Source of the DNA: a virus
Length of the DNA stretch: 30,782 nt
Strand: one strand, 5' to 3'
IMG/VR virus record: IMGVR_UViG_3300031825_000371
Span: 1-30,782 of that record
The notes below the pieces were generated by a model. The model was given only the letters and a program-made list of their open reading frames with translations. It was not told the DNA's origin and ran no database searches. Every line of letters starts with the position of its first letter. Positions within the stretch are counted from its first letter, which is position 1. A program made the position numbers and the translations under genes. Below, one piece after another: positions 8,011 through 15,716 of this stretch.

Positions 8011-9265
8011 CGCCCTCGTCCTTCTTTCTCTCGCCGCCGCCAGCGGTGTTCGGCGGCGGGTAGAACACGTCGCCGCCGTCGCGCGGGTTCTGATCCTCGA
8101 GCGCGCGGATTTCGTTGGGGCTGTAGACACCCCACTGCAATCCACGCACATAGGCTTCCCATCGCGCCTTGATGTCGCCCTTGACCAGGGCTGCCCGATT
8201 GAACTTGGCGTAGAGATCGCTGCTCGCATCGGCGATCAGATCTCTGTTGATCGTCTCTTCCCACGTCGTCAGATGATCTTCGAGGGTGTAAGCGACGAAG
8301 CCGATTGACTGCTGCTCGATGCCAGTGCCCCACGACGTCGACTTCTCAGTGTCGCCGATCATGTGAGGTGGAACGCCGAAGAACATCGCAATGTCGGTTC
8401 GCGAGAAGCGGCGGCTTTCGATCCACTGCGAATCCTGTGCCGTCATCGCCATCGGCGAGTAGTCCATGCCCTCCTCGAGGATCAGCATCTTGCCTTCGCG
8501 CTCGCCGCCGTGGCGGTACTCGTCGAGGCTGTGTCGAAGGTTGTCCTGCCCATCGATCCCAAGCTTCCCGGGATGCTTCAGAACGGCACTGACGCGGGCT
8601 CCATTGCGGAAAGTCGTGCCGCCGTGCTCTTCCGTTGCGATCGCGAGACCGATGGTCTCCCGCGCATAGGCGATCGGCGAGATCCCGTGCACCCCGTCGA
8701 GGGTGAGCCCCACCAGGTGCATCACCTCGGACTGCTGCAGCACGACCTGCCGGCCGTCCTTGCGGGTGTAGGTGTAGGTGAGGCTGAGGTCGTTCTCCTG
8801 CTTGCAGACCACGCTGTCCGGCCGCATCGGAATGATCTCGCGGACGTCGCCGCGCGATCGAACAATCAGTCCGTAGGCGTTGCCCCGCAGCAGGATGTGC
8901 GCCTGCAGCATCCGGCGAAATTGCGACGGAGTCTGCCAGCGGTTCGGGCGGCGACGGATCAGCTGCCAGAGAGAGGTGTCCGACGCGTCCTCGCGGGTCC
9001 GGCTGTCGACCCTCCGCTTGATGTCTAGCGGCAGCGTTGCAACCGCCCCGGCAATGATGCGCACGCACGCATAGACCGCGGCGACCCGCATCGACGTCAT
9101 CGGGGTGACGGCCGCCCCAGCTGCGGAGTTGGACCCGGACCGCAGCGCCTCCTCGAGTTCGGCCGATGTCGTGATAATGACGCCACCGCCGGCATCCTGA
9201 AGCGCGGCGCGCGGCCGAACCTCCGACGTCGAACGCCCTCCGAAGATGCGCGACCAGAAAGCCAT
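7988..9265 (-). CDS. Phage portal protein, HK97 family
   Basis: A 425-residue protein. The ATG at 9265 is preferred over a TTG one codon earlier because a GAGGA ribosome binding site lies at proper spacing only for the ATG. Typical features in order: SMRVAAVYACVRIIAGAVA at about 60-80, then LLRGNAYGLIVR, SEVMHLVGLTLDGVHGISP, MAMTAQDSQWIESRRFSR and PPHMIGDTEKS. These are hallmarks of HK97-type portals, the dodecameric ring at the capsid vertex that hosts the terminase and then the neck. The C-terminus is Pro/Asp/Glu-rich. It lies between large terminase and protease. Confidence 0.95.
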   Translation of the reverse strand: MAFWSRIFGGRSTSEVRPRAALQDAGGGVIITTSAELEEALRSGSNSAAGAAVTPMTSMRVAAVYACVRIIAGAVATLPLDIKRRVDSRTREDASDTSLWQLIRRRPNRWQTPSQFRRMLQAHILLRGNAYGLIVRSRGDVREIIPMRPDSVVCKQENDLSLTYTYTRKDGRQVVLQQSEVMHLVGLTLDGVHGISPIAYARETIGLAIATEEHGGTTFRNGARVSAVLKHPGKLGIDGQDNLRHSLDEYRHGGEREGKMLILEEGMDYSPMAMTAQDSQWIESRRFSRTDIAMFFGVPPHMIGDTEKSTSWGTGIEQQSIGFVAYTLEDHLTTWEETINRDLIADASSDLYAKFNRAALVKGDIKARWEAYVRGLQWGVYSPNEIRALEDQNPRDGGDVFYPPPNTAGGGERKKDEGDEPAEPA

Positions 9266-9271
9266 CAATCC

Positions 9272-10975
9272 TCACAGGGCGACGAGGCCGCGCGCCGCGT
9301 AAACGGACGGGCCGGCGGCGGAGGGGTTCCAGCTCATCAGGATCGCCGCGCACAGCATGGCGATGAACGGATCGATCTTGGTGCGGCCGGCGGCCTGCTT
9401 CGTGGCCATGTTGCCGTTGCCCTTGGTCTCGACCTTCACGTTGCCGACGCACCAGTTCATCAGCGCCGTGCCGCCGTGCGACAGCGTGCCATCGCTCAGC
9501 TTGTGCTCGAGCCCCCACAGCGCCGGAGACAGCGCCGGCCCTTGCAGCAGCCGCCGCATCATCGGTCCTGCGATGCCGCGCGACGCCATCGCGTCGACGA
9601 ACGCGGCTATGTTGTTCGGGTCGAACCCCACCGCGTCCTTCGCCGGCAGGAGCCCGGCCTCGGCGAGGCGAACGGCGATCTCCGCTATCCGGGCGATGTA
9701 CTCGCTCACCTCGCAGAACGTGAGCGAGCCCTCCTGCTCGAAGTCCTCGAGGGTGGCTGCGATTTCCTTGCGGACCTCTTTCACCTTCGGGTGCGCGTAG
9801 GCGTGGCTCCACACCAGCCAATGGCGCGTCTCCTTCTCACGCCCGATGACGCAGACCCCGAACAGGTCATCGAGCCCGCCGCCGTCGACGCCGAGTGTCG
9901 CGACCTCGCTTCGCCGGATTAGCTCGGCGAGATCGGCGAGCCTGACGTCGGCGCGGGTCTCCCAATAGTCGGCACCCCGCCACGCATCGTCGCCGAGCCC
10001 GACGCCGATCTCGATGTTGAGATGCTGCGACGCCCAGATCTGTTCGGCTTCCGGCGTCGCCGTGCCGTTGTTGTCGTAGTCGTCGTAGAGGCGCTGCGGA
10101 TCGATCGACCGGCCGAGGTTCGGCTGGATCATCGGCCAGTTGCGCTTGTCGCGCCAGAACACCGGATCGCGCTGCAGCGCCTCCGGATATTCGTAGATCA
10201 CCGGCAGCATGATCGGGTTAGGCCCGCCCTTGCCGTCCCTGATCCTCCTGGCCTTGCGGAGCTCGGTCTTGAACACGCCGGCCGGCGGTTCGTCCGATTC
10301 CGTCGTGATCATCAGGACCTGGCCGCCCTGCATCGTGATGCCGCCGCCGCGGATCTGCTGCATCACGGCGGCCGCCTTCGCCTTCTTCCCGAGCTCGTGC
10401 AGCTCGTCGATGATCGTCAGGATCGGGATCTCGCCGGTGACGATGCCGGTGTCGAACGACTTGACGTCGAGCTTGGTGCCAGTCCGCCGACGGGTGAGCG
10501 TCTTCAGGTGATCCTGGACGTGGAAGATCGACCGCAGCTTGTCGTCGAGCCGGATCATGCCCTGCGCCTGGTCGAAGCAGCGCTCGGAGATGTTCTGACT
10601 CGGCGCGATCATCAGCATCTGCCGGTTCGGCGCATCTTCCATGTAGAGCGCGGTCAAGCCGAGCGCGGCGACGTTGGTCGTCTTCGAGTTCTTCTTCGGC
10701 ACCATGCAGAAGAGTTCCCACACGAGCCGCCGGCCCGTCGCGGGATCCTCGCTGGCGAGGAACGCGCAGAGGATGTCGCGGAACCACTCGCCGCATGCGT
10801 CGACGAGCGGCGGGTTGCCTGGCACGTCCGGCAGCCGGAGCCGGTTGAAGAAGGCGGTCGCCCTCGCCGCCTTTTCCTGGTTCACCGGCACGTCGGCCAT
10901 CGGTGTACGGCCGGCCTTGATCCTCTCCCACCAATCCGGGCAGGCGAACCGCGGCAGCGGCTCAGTGGCGCGCAT
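9272..10975 (-). CDS. Terminase large subunit (TerL)
   Basis: A 567-residue packaging motor and nuclease. The ATPase has a Walker A at about 92-100 (VPKKNSKTT), Walker B at 185-191 (ILTIIDE) and a coupling motif near ITTESDE (223-229). The RNase H-like nuclease has its first acidic strand at LGVDGGGLDD (361-370) and a C-terminal KIDPFIAML. Walker A lacks the second glycine of the textbook P-loop, as is common in this TerL group. The gene starts 14 bases inside the small terminase end. Together with HNH and small terminase it cuts and translocates phage DNA into proheads. Confidence 0.95.
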   Translation of the reverse strand: MRATEPLPRFACPDWWERIKAGRTPMADVPVNQEKAARATAFFNRLRLPDVPGNPPLVDACGEWFRDILCAFLASEDPATGRRLVWELFCMVPKKNSKTTNVAALGLTALYMEDAPNRQMLMIAPSQNISERCFDQAQGMIRLDDKLRSIFHVQDHLKTLTRRRTGTKLDVKSFDTGIVTGEIPILTIIDELHELGKKAKAAAVMQQIRGGGITMQGGQVLMITTESDEPPAGVFKTELRKARRIRDGKGGPNPIMLPVIYEYPEALQRDPVFWRDKRNWPMIQPNLGRSIDPQRLYDDYDNNGTATPEAEQIWASQHLNIEIGVGLGDDAWRGADYWETRADVRLADLAELIRRSEVATLGVDGGGLDDLFGVCVIGREKETRHWLVWSHAYAHPKVKEVRKEIAATLEDFEQEGSLTFCEVSEYIARIAEIAVRLAEAGLLPAKDAVGFDPNNIAAFVDAMASRGIAGPMMRRLLQGPALSPALWGLEHKLSDGTLSHGGTALMNWCVGNVKVETKGNGNMATKQAAGRTKIDPFIAMLCAAILMSWNPSAAGPSVYAARGLVAL

Positions 10976-11444
10976 TCTGCGCCGCTTCGCGATCGAGCTC
11001 CGCCATCAGGTCGGCGTCGGCCTCAACGGCACGCTGCTCGTCGATCGCCTTCTTTCCCATGCGGCTCTTGTCGGCGGCGGGTCGACCCTCCGGCTCCCCC
11101 ATCTCCGCCTCGAAGCCCATCCGATCGTTCTTCTCGAGGAAGCGGTCGAACTCCTTCATGGCGGCGACGTTGCCGCCCTCGACTTCCTTCCACAGGAGCT
11201 CGGCCCGCCGCATGTTCAACCGATCGCGTGCAACCTCCCGATACTTGAGCTCGGAAAAGTAATGGCGCCGCAGCGTCGGAAGCGAGATGCGCAGAGTGGC
11301 AGCGATGCGCAGGTTCGCCCATCCGCACGCCAGCATCAAATTGACACGTCTACGGTTTTCGTGCGTCGGGACATGTTGCGGCCGACCGCGACCACCGCGA
11401 CCAGCCGGAACGGGATCACCGAAGAGGTCGAAAACTTCGCTCAC
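10962..11444 (-). CDS. Putative terminase small subunit (HTH protein)
   Basis: A 160-residue protein if the GTG at 11444 is the start (then SEVFDLFGDPVPAGRGG). The frame stays open to 11528, but that extra stretch encodes an unlikely Gly-rich sequence from a C9 tract (11511-11519 on the plus strand). A helix-turn-helix lies around ACGWANLRIAATLRISLPTL, preceded by a basic GRGGRGRPQHV. The rest is helical and acidic. A DNA-binding protein directly before TerL, overlapping it by 14 bases, is expected to recognise the packaging site. Start choice is uncertain. The 90 bases upstream hold only the homopolymer and a T-run, no second gene. Confidence 0.68.
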   Translation of the reverse strand: MSEVFDLFGDPVPAGRGGRGRPQHVPTHENRRRVNLMLACGWANLRIAATLRISLPTLRRHYFSELKYREVARDRLNMRRAELLWKEVEGGNVAAMKEFDRFLEKNDRMGFEAEMGEPEGRPAADKSRMGKKAIDEQRAVEADADLMAELDREAAQNARH

Positions 11445-11534
11445 AAGAAAAAAACCTGCGAATGAGAGCCCAGCCGGTCCGTGCCCCGAGGGGCGGTGAA
11501 GTTCTGACCACCCCCCCCCTCCCGACATGACCAG

Positions 11535-11840
11535 TCAGTGCCAGACGCCGCGCTGGTGCAGCGACGATTGCTCGCCCCGCTGCTTCGCACCGTCGTGACA
11601 GCGCTTGCACAGCGTCTGAAGGTTGTTCAATTCCCAGAACAGCGCTTCGCTGCCCCGGTGAGGAAGGATGTGGTCGCAGACGAGTTGTGAGGTGTCAGCC
11701 TCGATGCGTGGGCACGCACTGCACTTGAAGAGGTCCCGAACAAAGACTTCCATCCGCAGCCGGCGCCACCGGGCCGTCTTGTACCAACTCCGCCACGCGC
11801 CACCGGAGCGATGCTCACGTGCGCCGTCCATGCGAGCCAT
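11535..11840 (-). CDS. HNH endonuclease
   Basis: A 101-residue protein (MARMDGAREHRSGG). It carries the full HNH pattern: zinc-binding CSAC (about 40-43), CDHILPHRG with the catalytic His, ELNNLQTLC with the Asn, and KRCHDGAK with the last His and zinc Cys. In HK97-type phages an HNH enzyme next to the terminase supports DNA cleavage at the packaging site. A short AAGGG lies just before the ATG. The gene stands first in the late cluster, after the NusG-like gene and a 160-base gap. Confidence 0.93.
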   Translation of the reverse strand: MARMDGAREHRSGGAWRSWYKTARWRRLRMEVFVRDLFKCSACPRIEADTSQLVCDHILPHRGSEALFWELNNLQTLCKRCHDGAKQRGEQSSLHQRGVWH

Positions 11841-11917
11841 ACCCTTGGATGTGCGAAACCGCCCGGCGGGTATCCCGGCCGGGCATCTCTGATCTCGTGA
11901 TGTTTCCTAGCGCCGCA

Positions 11918-11941
11918 CTCCGGGCGCATCGCGCCCCGGAG
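11918..11941 (-). other. Hairpin in the gap between NusG-like and HNH genes
   Basis: The 160-base gap from 11841 to 12000 contains no ORF. It has a ten-pair stem (11918-11927 with 11931-11941, one bulged C) and a three-base loop. No T-run follows on the minus strand. It could be a factor-dependent terminator or pause site between the regulatory genes and the late operon, which would give the NusG-like factor a place to act. That link is inference. Confidence 0.35.
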
Positions 11942-12000
11942 GAAGGCCGGTCCATCTCACCCGGCGTTGCTGGCGGATCGGATATCGCCCCGTTCACCGC

Positions 12001-12777
12001 CTACCGCCTCAGGCCGCTCGACCGTCGCCCCCGCTTGCGCGAGGCCTCGATCTGGCCCGAAGGCGCGGTCACCGCAACCGTGCGACCGAACACTGCCAGA
12101 TCTACCCGCACGTCTCCCCGTCCGTCAACACCCGTCACCGGCCCTTCGAAGCCTGCGAACGGCCCCTCGATCAACCGCACCACCTCGCCCAAGGCCCAGG
12201 CCACCGCATCGTCGCCCTCGCCCGCCGGCGACGCCATCAGCCCCGCCTTGTCGGCCGAGGACACCAGCACCGCGACGACCGCGTCGGGCACCACCGCCGG
12301 CCCGTCGCCCCACGTGACCAGCCTCGCCACGCCGCGCGCCTTCGTCACGCCGTAGCAGCCCTGCCCCGGCTCGACGCGCACGAACAGGTAGCCCGCGAAG
12401 AGCGCCCGCTCGATAGTCTTCACCGGCCGCATCTTCCCCCGCACCGCCCGGCCGAAGGGCACGTCCACCCGGTAGCGCGGCAGGAACACGCCGAACCCCG
12501 CCTCGGCGAGCGCCGCCGCGGCCGCCGCCTCGCCACGCGGCACGGTCTGCACCAGGTGCCAGGCGCCGCGCCCCTCGCCCGCCGTCTCGCGCGCCCGCTC
12601 GGCCGCCCGCCGCGCCTCCGCCTCGGCGCTGCGCGCCAGCCACCACGCCCGGATCGCCGGGTCGACCGTCGCGGGATCGACGAGGCGCACACCCGATCGG
12701 CCTTCCTCCCGCCGATCCCGGCATCCTCCCGCCGCACCCTCGACCCTCCCGGCCGACAAGCCCTTGATCTCACTCAT
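12001..12777 (-). CDS. NusG-family transcription elongation / antitermination factor
   Basis: A 258-residue protein. After a phage-specific, Arg/Ala-rich N-terminal extension (1-70) comes a NusG N-terminal (NGN) domain at about 72-172: GAWHLVQTVPRGE, GFGVFLPRYR, ERALFAGYLFVRVEPGQG, GVARLVTWGDGPAVVP. A KOW motif follows at about 197-244 (GEVVRLIEGPFAGFEGPV). NGN binds RNA polymerase and suppresses pausing; KOW contacts Rho, ribosome or Nus factors. Housekeeping NusG is shorter (about 175-180 residues) and lies in the secE-nusG-rplK cluster, so this is a specialised paralogue. It lies just upstream of the HNH-terminase late genes, suggesting a late-gene antiterminator. Its leader is the GGGAGGAT repeat cluster. 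Confidence 0.85.
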   Translation of the reverse strand: MSEIKGLSAGRVEGAAGGCRDRREEGRSGVRLVDPATVDPAIRAWWLARSAEAEARRAAERARETAGEGRGAWHLVQTVPRGEAAAAAALAEAGFGVFLPRYRVDVPFGRAVRGKMRPVKTIERALFAGYLFVRVEPGQGCYGVTKARGVARLVTWGDGPAVVPDAVVAVLVSSADKAGLMASPAGEGDDAVAWALGEVVRLIEGPFAGFEGPVTGVDGRGDVRVDLAVFGRTVAVTAPSGQIEASRKRGRRSSGLRR

Positions 12778-12790
12778 GAGAGGTTCCCTT

Positions 12791-12971
12791 TTGGGAGGAT
12801 TTGGGAGGATGGGAGGATAATGGGTAATGATTTGTCATGGCGCGCAGGCGCGTCCACACGCATAGGCGTCATTGGCCGAAATCCTCCCATCCTCCCGCAT
12901 CCTCCCAACCGCTGCGATTTCAACGGCTTGCGCGTGGGAGGATGGCGGCCGCATCCTCCCGATGGGAGGAT
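12791..12971. repeat. Nine-copy GGGAGGAT/ATCCTCCC inverted repeat cluster
   Basis: On the plus strand GGGAGGAT occurs at 12793, 12803, 12811, 12936 and 12964; ATCCTCCC at 12881, 12889, 12899 and 12953. The two triplets have mirrored spacing (2 then 0, and 0 then 2), giving 28-bp arms (12791-12818 and 12881-12908) with only two mismatches around a 62-base loop. The second group makes short hairpins with 9-base and 3-base loops. The cluster fills the 198-base gap between the helicase stop and the NusG-like start, and would lie in that gene's mRNA leader. Single copies also occur at 12723-12730 and 14520-14527. Confidence 0.85.
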
Positions 12972-12975
12972 CGCG

Positions 12976-14649
12976 TCAGTCCTCGCGCGCCGCATGGCGG
13001 GGCCTCCCTTCGAAGTCGACGAGGTCGTCGATACCTTTGATCAACTGGCAGTCGAGCCACCACATCACGTTTGAATGCAGGTTTCTGAACCCGCGTTCTT
13101 TGAGAGCAGCCGCGAGACCCTTCGGAGACCATTCCTTTTCGCCGAACACCTTGGCCCAGGCGCAGAACAGCGCGTGCATGTCGCTCGATTGCACCCGGCT
13201 GCCCGGCACCATGCGCACGCACGCTTCGAGGAAGCGCCCGCACGGGTCGCTGTCCGTCCGATAGCTCGCCGTCGCCTCGGCCACCTCGGCGGGCACCACG
13301 AGGCCGTAGTCGAGCCAGTCGCAGAGCCCGTCGAGCAGCCGGTTGAGGATGCCGGCAAGCTCGGCCCGGAGCTTCTGGCCGAGGTGCTTGTCGCGCTTCG
13401 CGTCGGCGATCGTCACGAGCCACGGCACCAGGATGAGGCGGCGCCAGATCCCTTCGTCGGTGCCGTCCACCGAGGGCCGGTAGTTGCCCGATATGGTCAG
13501 CTTGAAGGCCGGGAAGAGCTTGAAGTATGGGCGGTTGAGGTGGCGCACGAGCAGCGGCTCGCCGCCGGTCGCGAGCTTGATCAGCGCCTCGGCGAGCTTC
13601 GCCCCCTTCTCAGGCTCGGATGTGCGCAGCAGCCGCACGCCGGGCAGAATGGCGAGTTCCGGCGAGGGCGCGCCGGCGTTCCGCGCCCGACCCGAATCGA
13701 GGAAGGTCTCGATCGGCACCGTCTCGGAATAGTCGCCGGCGACGAGCGCCCAGGTGTCGACCAAGGTAGACTTGCCGTTCTTCCCCTTGCCGTAGAAGAA
13801 CACGAGCCGCTGTTCCGAGGTGTCGCCGGTGAGCGAGTAGCCGCCCCACTGGTGCAGGAAGCGGCGGTTCGCCTCGTCGGGCTGCACGTCCTCGAGGAAG
13901 CGGTCATAGATCGGGCACTCGGCCGCCGGGTCGTAGGCGACGGGCGCGATCTTGGTGATCCGGTCGCCCCGGTTGTGCTTGCCGAAGGTGATCGAGGCGT
14001 GCCGCCCGCCCGCGCCGCGCACGATGCGGATCGTGCCGTTCTCGACGTTGATCGCGAACGGGTCGACGTCGAGCGCCGCCACCGCCACCTCGAGATAAGG
14101 GGCGGCGAGGCGGGCGATGCAGGCGAGGCGGTTCGCGCTCTCGCTCGCGATCGCCCAGCCCTTCAGCCGGTCGGAATACATCACCACCCGGCCGTCGCGC
14201 TTGCGGTCGACCACGTAGTCGTCGTCGGTGTCCTCGATCGCCTTCGCCTCGGCGCGGATCGCCCGCACGGTCTTGTAGACGGCGAGCGCCAGCAGCCCTT
14301 CGGCCGCCTCGCCGTTCCAGCGCTTGCCGTCCCAGCCGAGCCACCCGCGCTCCGGGCACCACAGGAACGAATCGCGGTAGCGGTCGACGAAGCGCTCGGC
14401 ATTGCCGAGGTCGGTCAAGGGCAGCTTGGCGAGCCGCCGGTCGCGCCCGACACCGCGCGCATCGCCACCCTTGCCACCCCCCGCACCCCCCGAAGAACGC
14501 CCGGCCTTGCCGCCCGTTCGGGAGGATGCCGGCTCGCTCCCGTCGGGAGGTGCGGAGGGCGAGGGCGCCGCGAACGGCGCGGCCGTGGCGATCGCCGCGC
14601 GCACGGCCTCCGGCCCGTCCTCGGCGGGGATCTCGTCGCCCGCCGTCAT
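12976..14649 (-). CDS. Phage replicative helicase/primase, P4/D5 C-terminal type
   Basis: A 557-residue protein. Residues 1-75 are a Gly/Ala/Ser-rich linker. A D5-type N-terminal domain follows (RFVDRYRDSFLWCPERGW at about 87-104), then the superfamily 3 ATPase: Walker A GKGKNGKST (287-295), Walker B region VRLLRTSEPE (338-347), sensor FKLTISGNYRPSVDG (382-396) and arginine finger IWRRLILVPW (401-410). It ends with a winged-helix-like part (SSDMHALFCAWAKVFGEKEW). It should unwind DNA at the phage origin. Its ATG overlaps the Toprim primase stop (ATGA), implying they form a primase-helicase pair. The longer frame upstream of 14649 is a shadow. Confidence 0.92.
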   Translation of the reverse strand: MTAGDEIPAEDGPEAVRAAIATAAPFAAPSPSAPPDGSEPASSRTGGKAGRSSGGAGGGKGGDARGVGRDRRLAKLPLTDLGNAERFVDRYRDSFLWCPERGWLGWDGKRWNGEAAEGLLALAVYKTVRAIRAEAKAIEDTDDDYVVDRKRDGRVVMYSDRLKGWAIASESANRLACIARLAAPYLEVAVAALDVDPFAINVENGTIRIVRGAGGRHASITFGKHNRGDRITKIAPVAYDPAAECPIYDRFLEDVQPDEANRRFLHQWGGYSLTGDTSEQRLVFFYGKGKNGKSTLVDTWALVAGDYSETVPIETFLDSGRARNAGAPSPELAILPGVRLLRTSEPEKGAKLAEALIKLATGGEPLLVRHLNRPYFKLFPAFKLTISGNYRPSVDGTDEGIWRRLILVPWLVTIADAKRDKHLGQKLRAELAGILNRLLDGLCDWLDYGLVVPAEVAEATASYRTDSDPCGRFLEACVRMVPGSRVQSSDMHALFCAWAKVFGEKEWSPKGLAAALKERGFRNLHSNVMWWLDCQLIKGIDDLVDFEGRPRHAARED

Positions 14650-15716
14650 CGCGCACCTCGATAGAGCGAGTTGAAGTCGTGCCCGGCCGGCGGCCGGGCG
14701 ATCGAGACCGCGAGCCCGCGGGCGGCGTGCGCCTCGGCCGCGGCGCGCTTCGTCGCCTCGGCGCGGGCCGGGTCGGCCTCGTCGGCATCGACCGCCAGCA
14801 CCACGGCGCCGACGCCGGCCGGCAAAGGCGCGGCGAGGTTGCCGAGCGAGAGCGCGGCGAAGGTCGGCAACCCCGTCGCCGCCATCACGGCGAGCGATGT
14901 CTCGATCCCCTCGGCCACCACGATCGCCGCCGCCGGCGGCGCCAGGCGCACGTGGCCGCCCTTGCAGGCGCCGCGCATCTTCCGAGCATCCTGCGATGTG
15001 CCGTCCGGCGCGGTGATCGTCGCCTTCGCCCGCCCGTCGGGCGCGAGCCACGTCAGGTGCACCCCGACGAGCCGCCCCGTCTCCCCATGCGTCACGAGAC
15101 CGACCTGTGCCGGCCCCTCGTGGATGACGACGGGCCGCGGCGGGGCCTCGCCTTTGGCGCGCGGCGGCGACCACCAGTAGGGCAAGCACGGGTGAAACCG
15201 CAGCGTCGGCGGCACGGCGGCGAGGCCGAGCCCGCGCGCGGCGAGCCACACCGGCACGAGGGTTCCCGCAGCCGGCCGGGCCGCACGCCAGAGGTCGCGC
15301 GCCTTCATCGTCTCGCGCAGCCGCGCCTCGGCGGCGTCGCGGGCGTGCGCGGCGCGCCGCGCCTCGGCCTCGCGCCGGCGCCGCTCGGCCTCGGCCGGGT
15401 CCGTCCGCTGGCCGTCGATCCCGAGGAACTTCCGCGCCTCCTCGAAGGTGCGCGCATCGACCTTGACGGCGCCCGTCAGGCAGTAGGCGAGGAGCGCCAG
15501 CACGTCGCCGCCGAGGCCTTGGCTGTGGCGATACCAGAGCCCGCGCCGCTGCCCGTCGAGCGTCACCCGCCAGGAACCGAGGTCGCCCCGGCTCTTCGGC
15601 GCGAGGTAGCCCTCGCCGCGCACCTCGAGCCACCCCGGGCAGTAGACGTCGAGCAGCCGCTCGAGCTCGTCGACGAGCCGCCCGCGGATGACGTCGCCGT
15701 CGTCGCGCGCGCTCAC
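14646..15716 (-). CDS. Toprim-domain primase (DUF7146-like)
   Basis: A 356-residue protein with a GTG start at 15716 that overlaps the methyltransferase stop as GTGA. The N-terminal 100 residues resemble a CHC2-derived primase domain without the zinc cysteines (YLAPKSRGDLGSWRV, GLGGDVLALLAY). The centre is an Arg/Ala coiled region. The Toprim domain is at about 260-345: VAEGIETS with Glu269, and AVDADEAD with Asp310 and Asp312 as metal ligands. It ends with PAGHDFNSLYRG, common in phage primases. It would synthesise primers for the adjacent helicase. Confidence 0.85.
   Translation of the reverse strand: MSARDDGDVIRGRLVDELERLLDVYCPGWLEVRGEGYLAPKSRGDLGSWRVTLDGQRRGLWYRHSQGLGGDVLALLAYCLTGAVKVDARTFEEARKFLGIDGQRTDPAEAERRRREAEARRAAHARDAAEARLRETMKARDLWRAARPAAGTLVPVWLAARGLGLAAVPPTLRFHPCLPYWWSPPRAKGEAPPRPVVIHEGPAQVGLVTHGETGRLVGVHLTWLAPDGRAKATITAPDGTSQDARKMRGACKGGHVRLAPPAAAIVVAEGIETSLAVMAATGLPTFAALSLGNLAAPLPAGVGAVVLAVDADEADPARAEATKRAAAEAHAARGLAVSIARPPAGHDFNSLYRGAR

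Noticed and set aside
12793-12971. CRISPR-like array
   Set aside because: The octamers alternate in orientation and are far too short, with no regular unique spacers and no cas genes.
12774-12995. 73-codon minus-strand ORF over the repeat cluster
   Set aside because: It is made largely of the octamer repeats and has no plausible domain or ribosome binding site.
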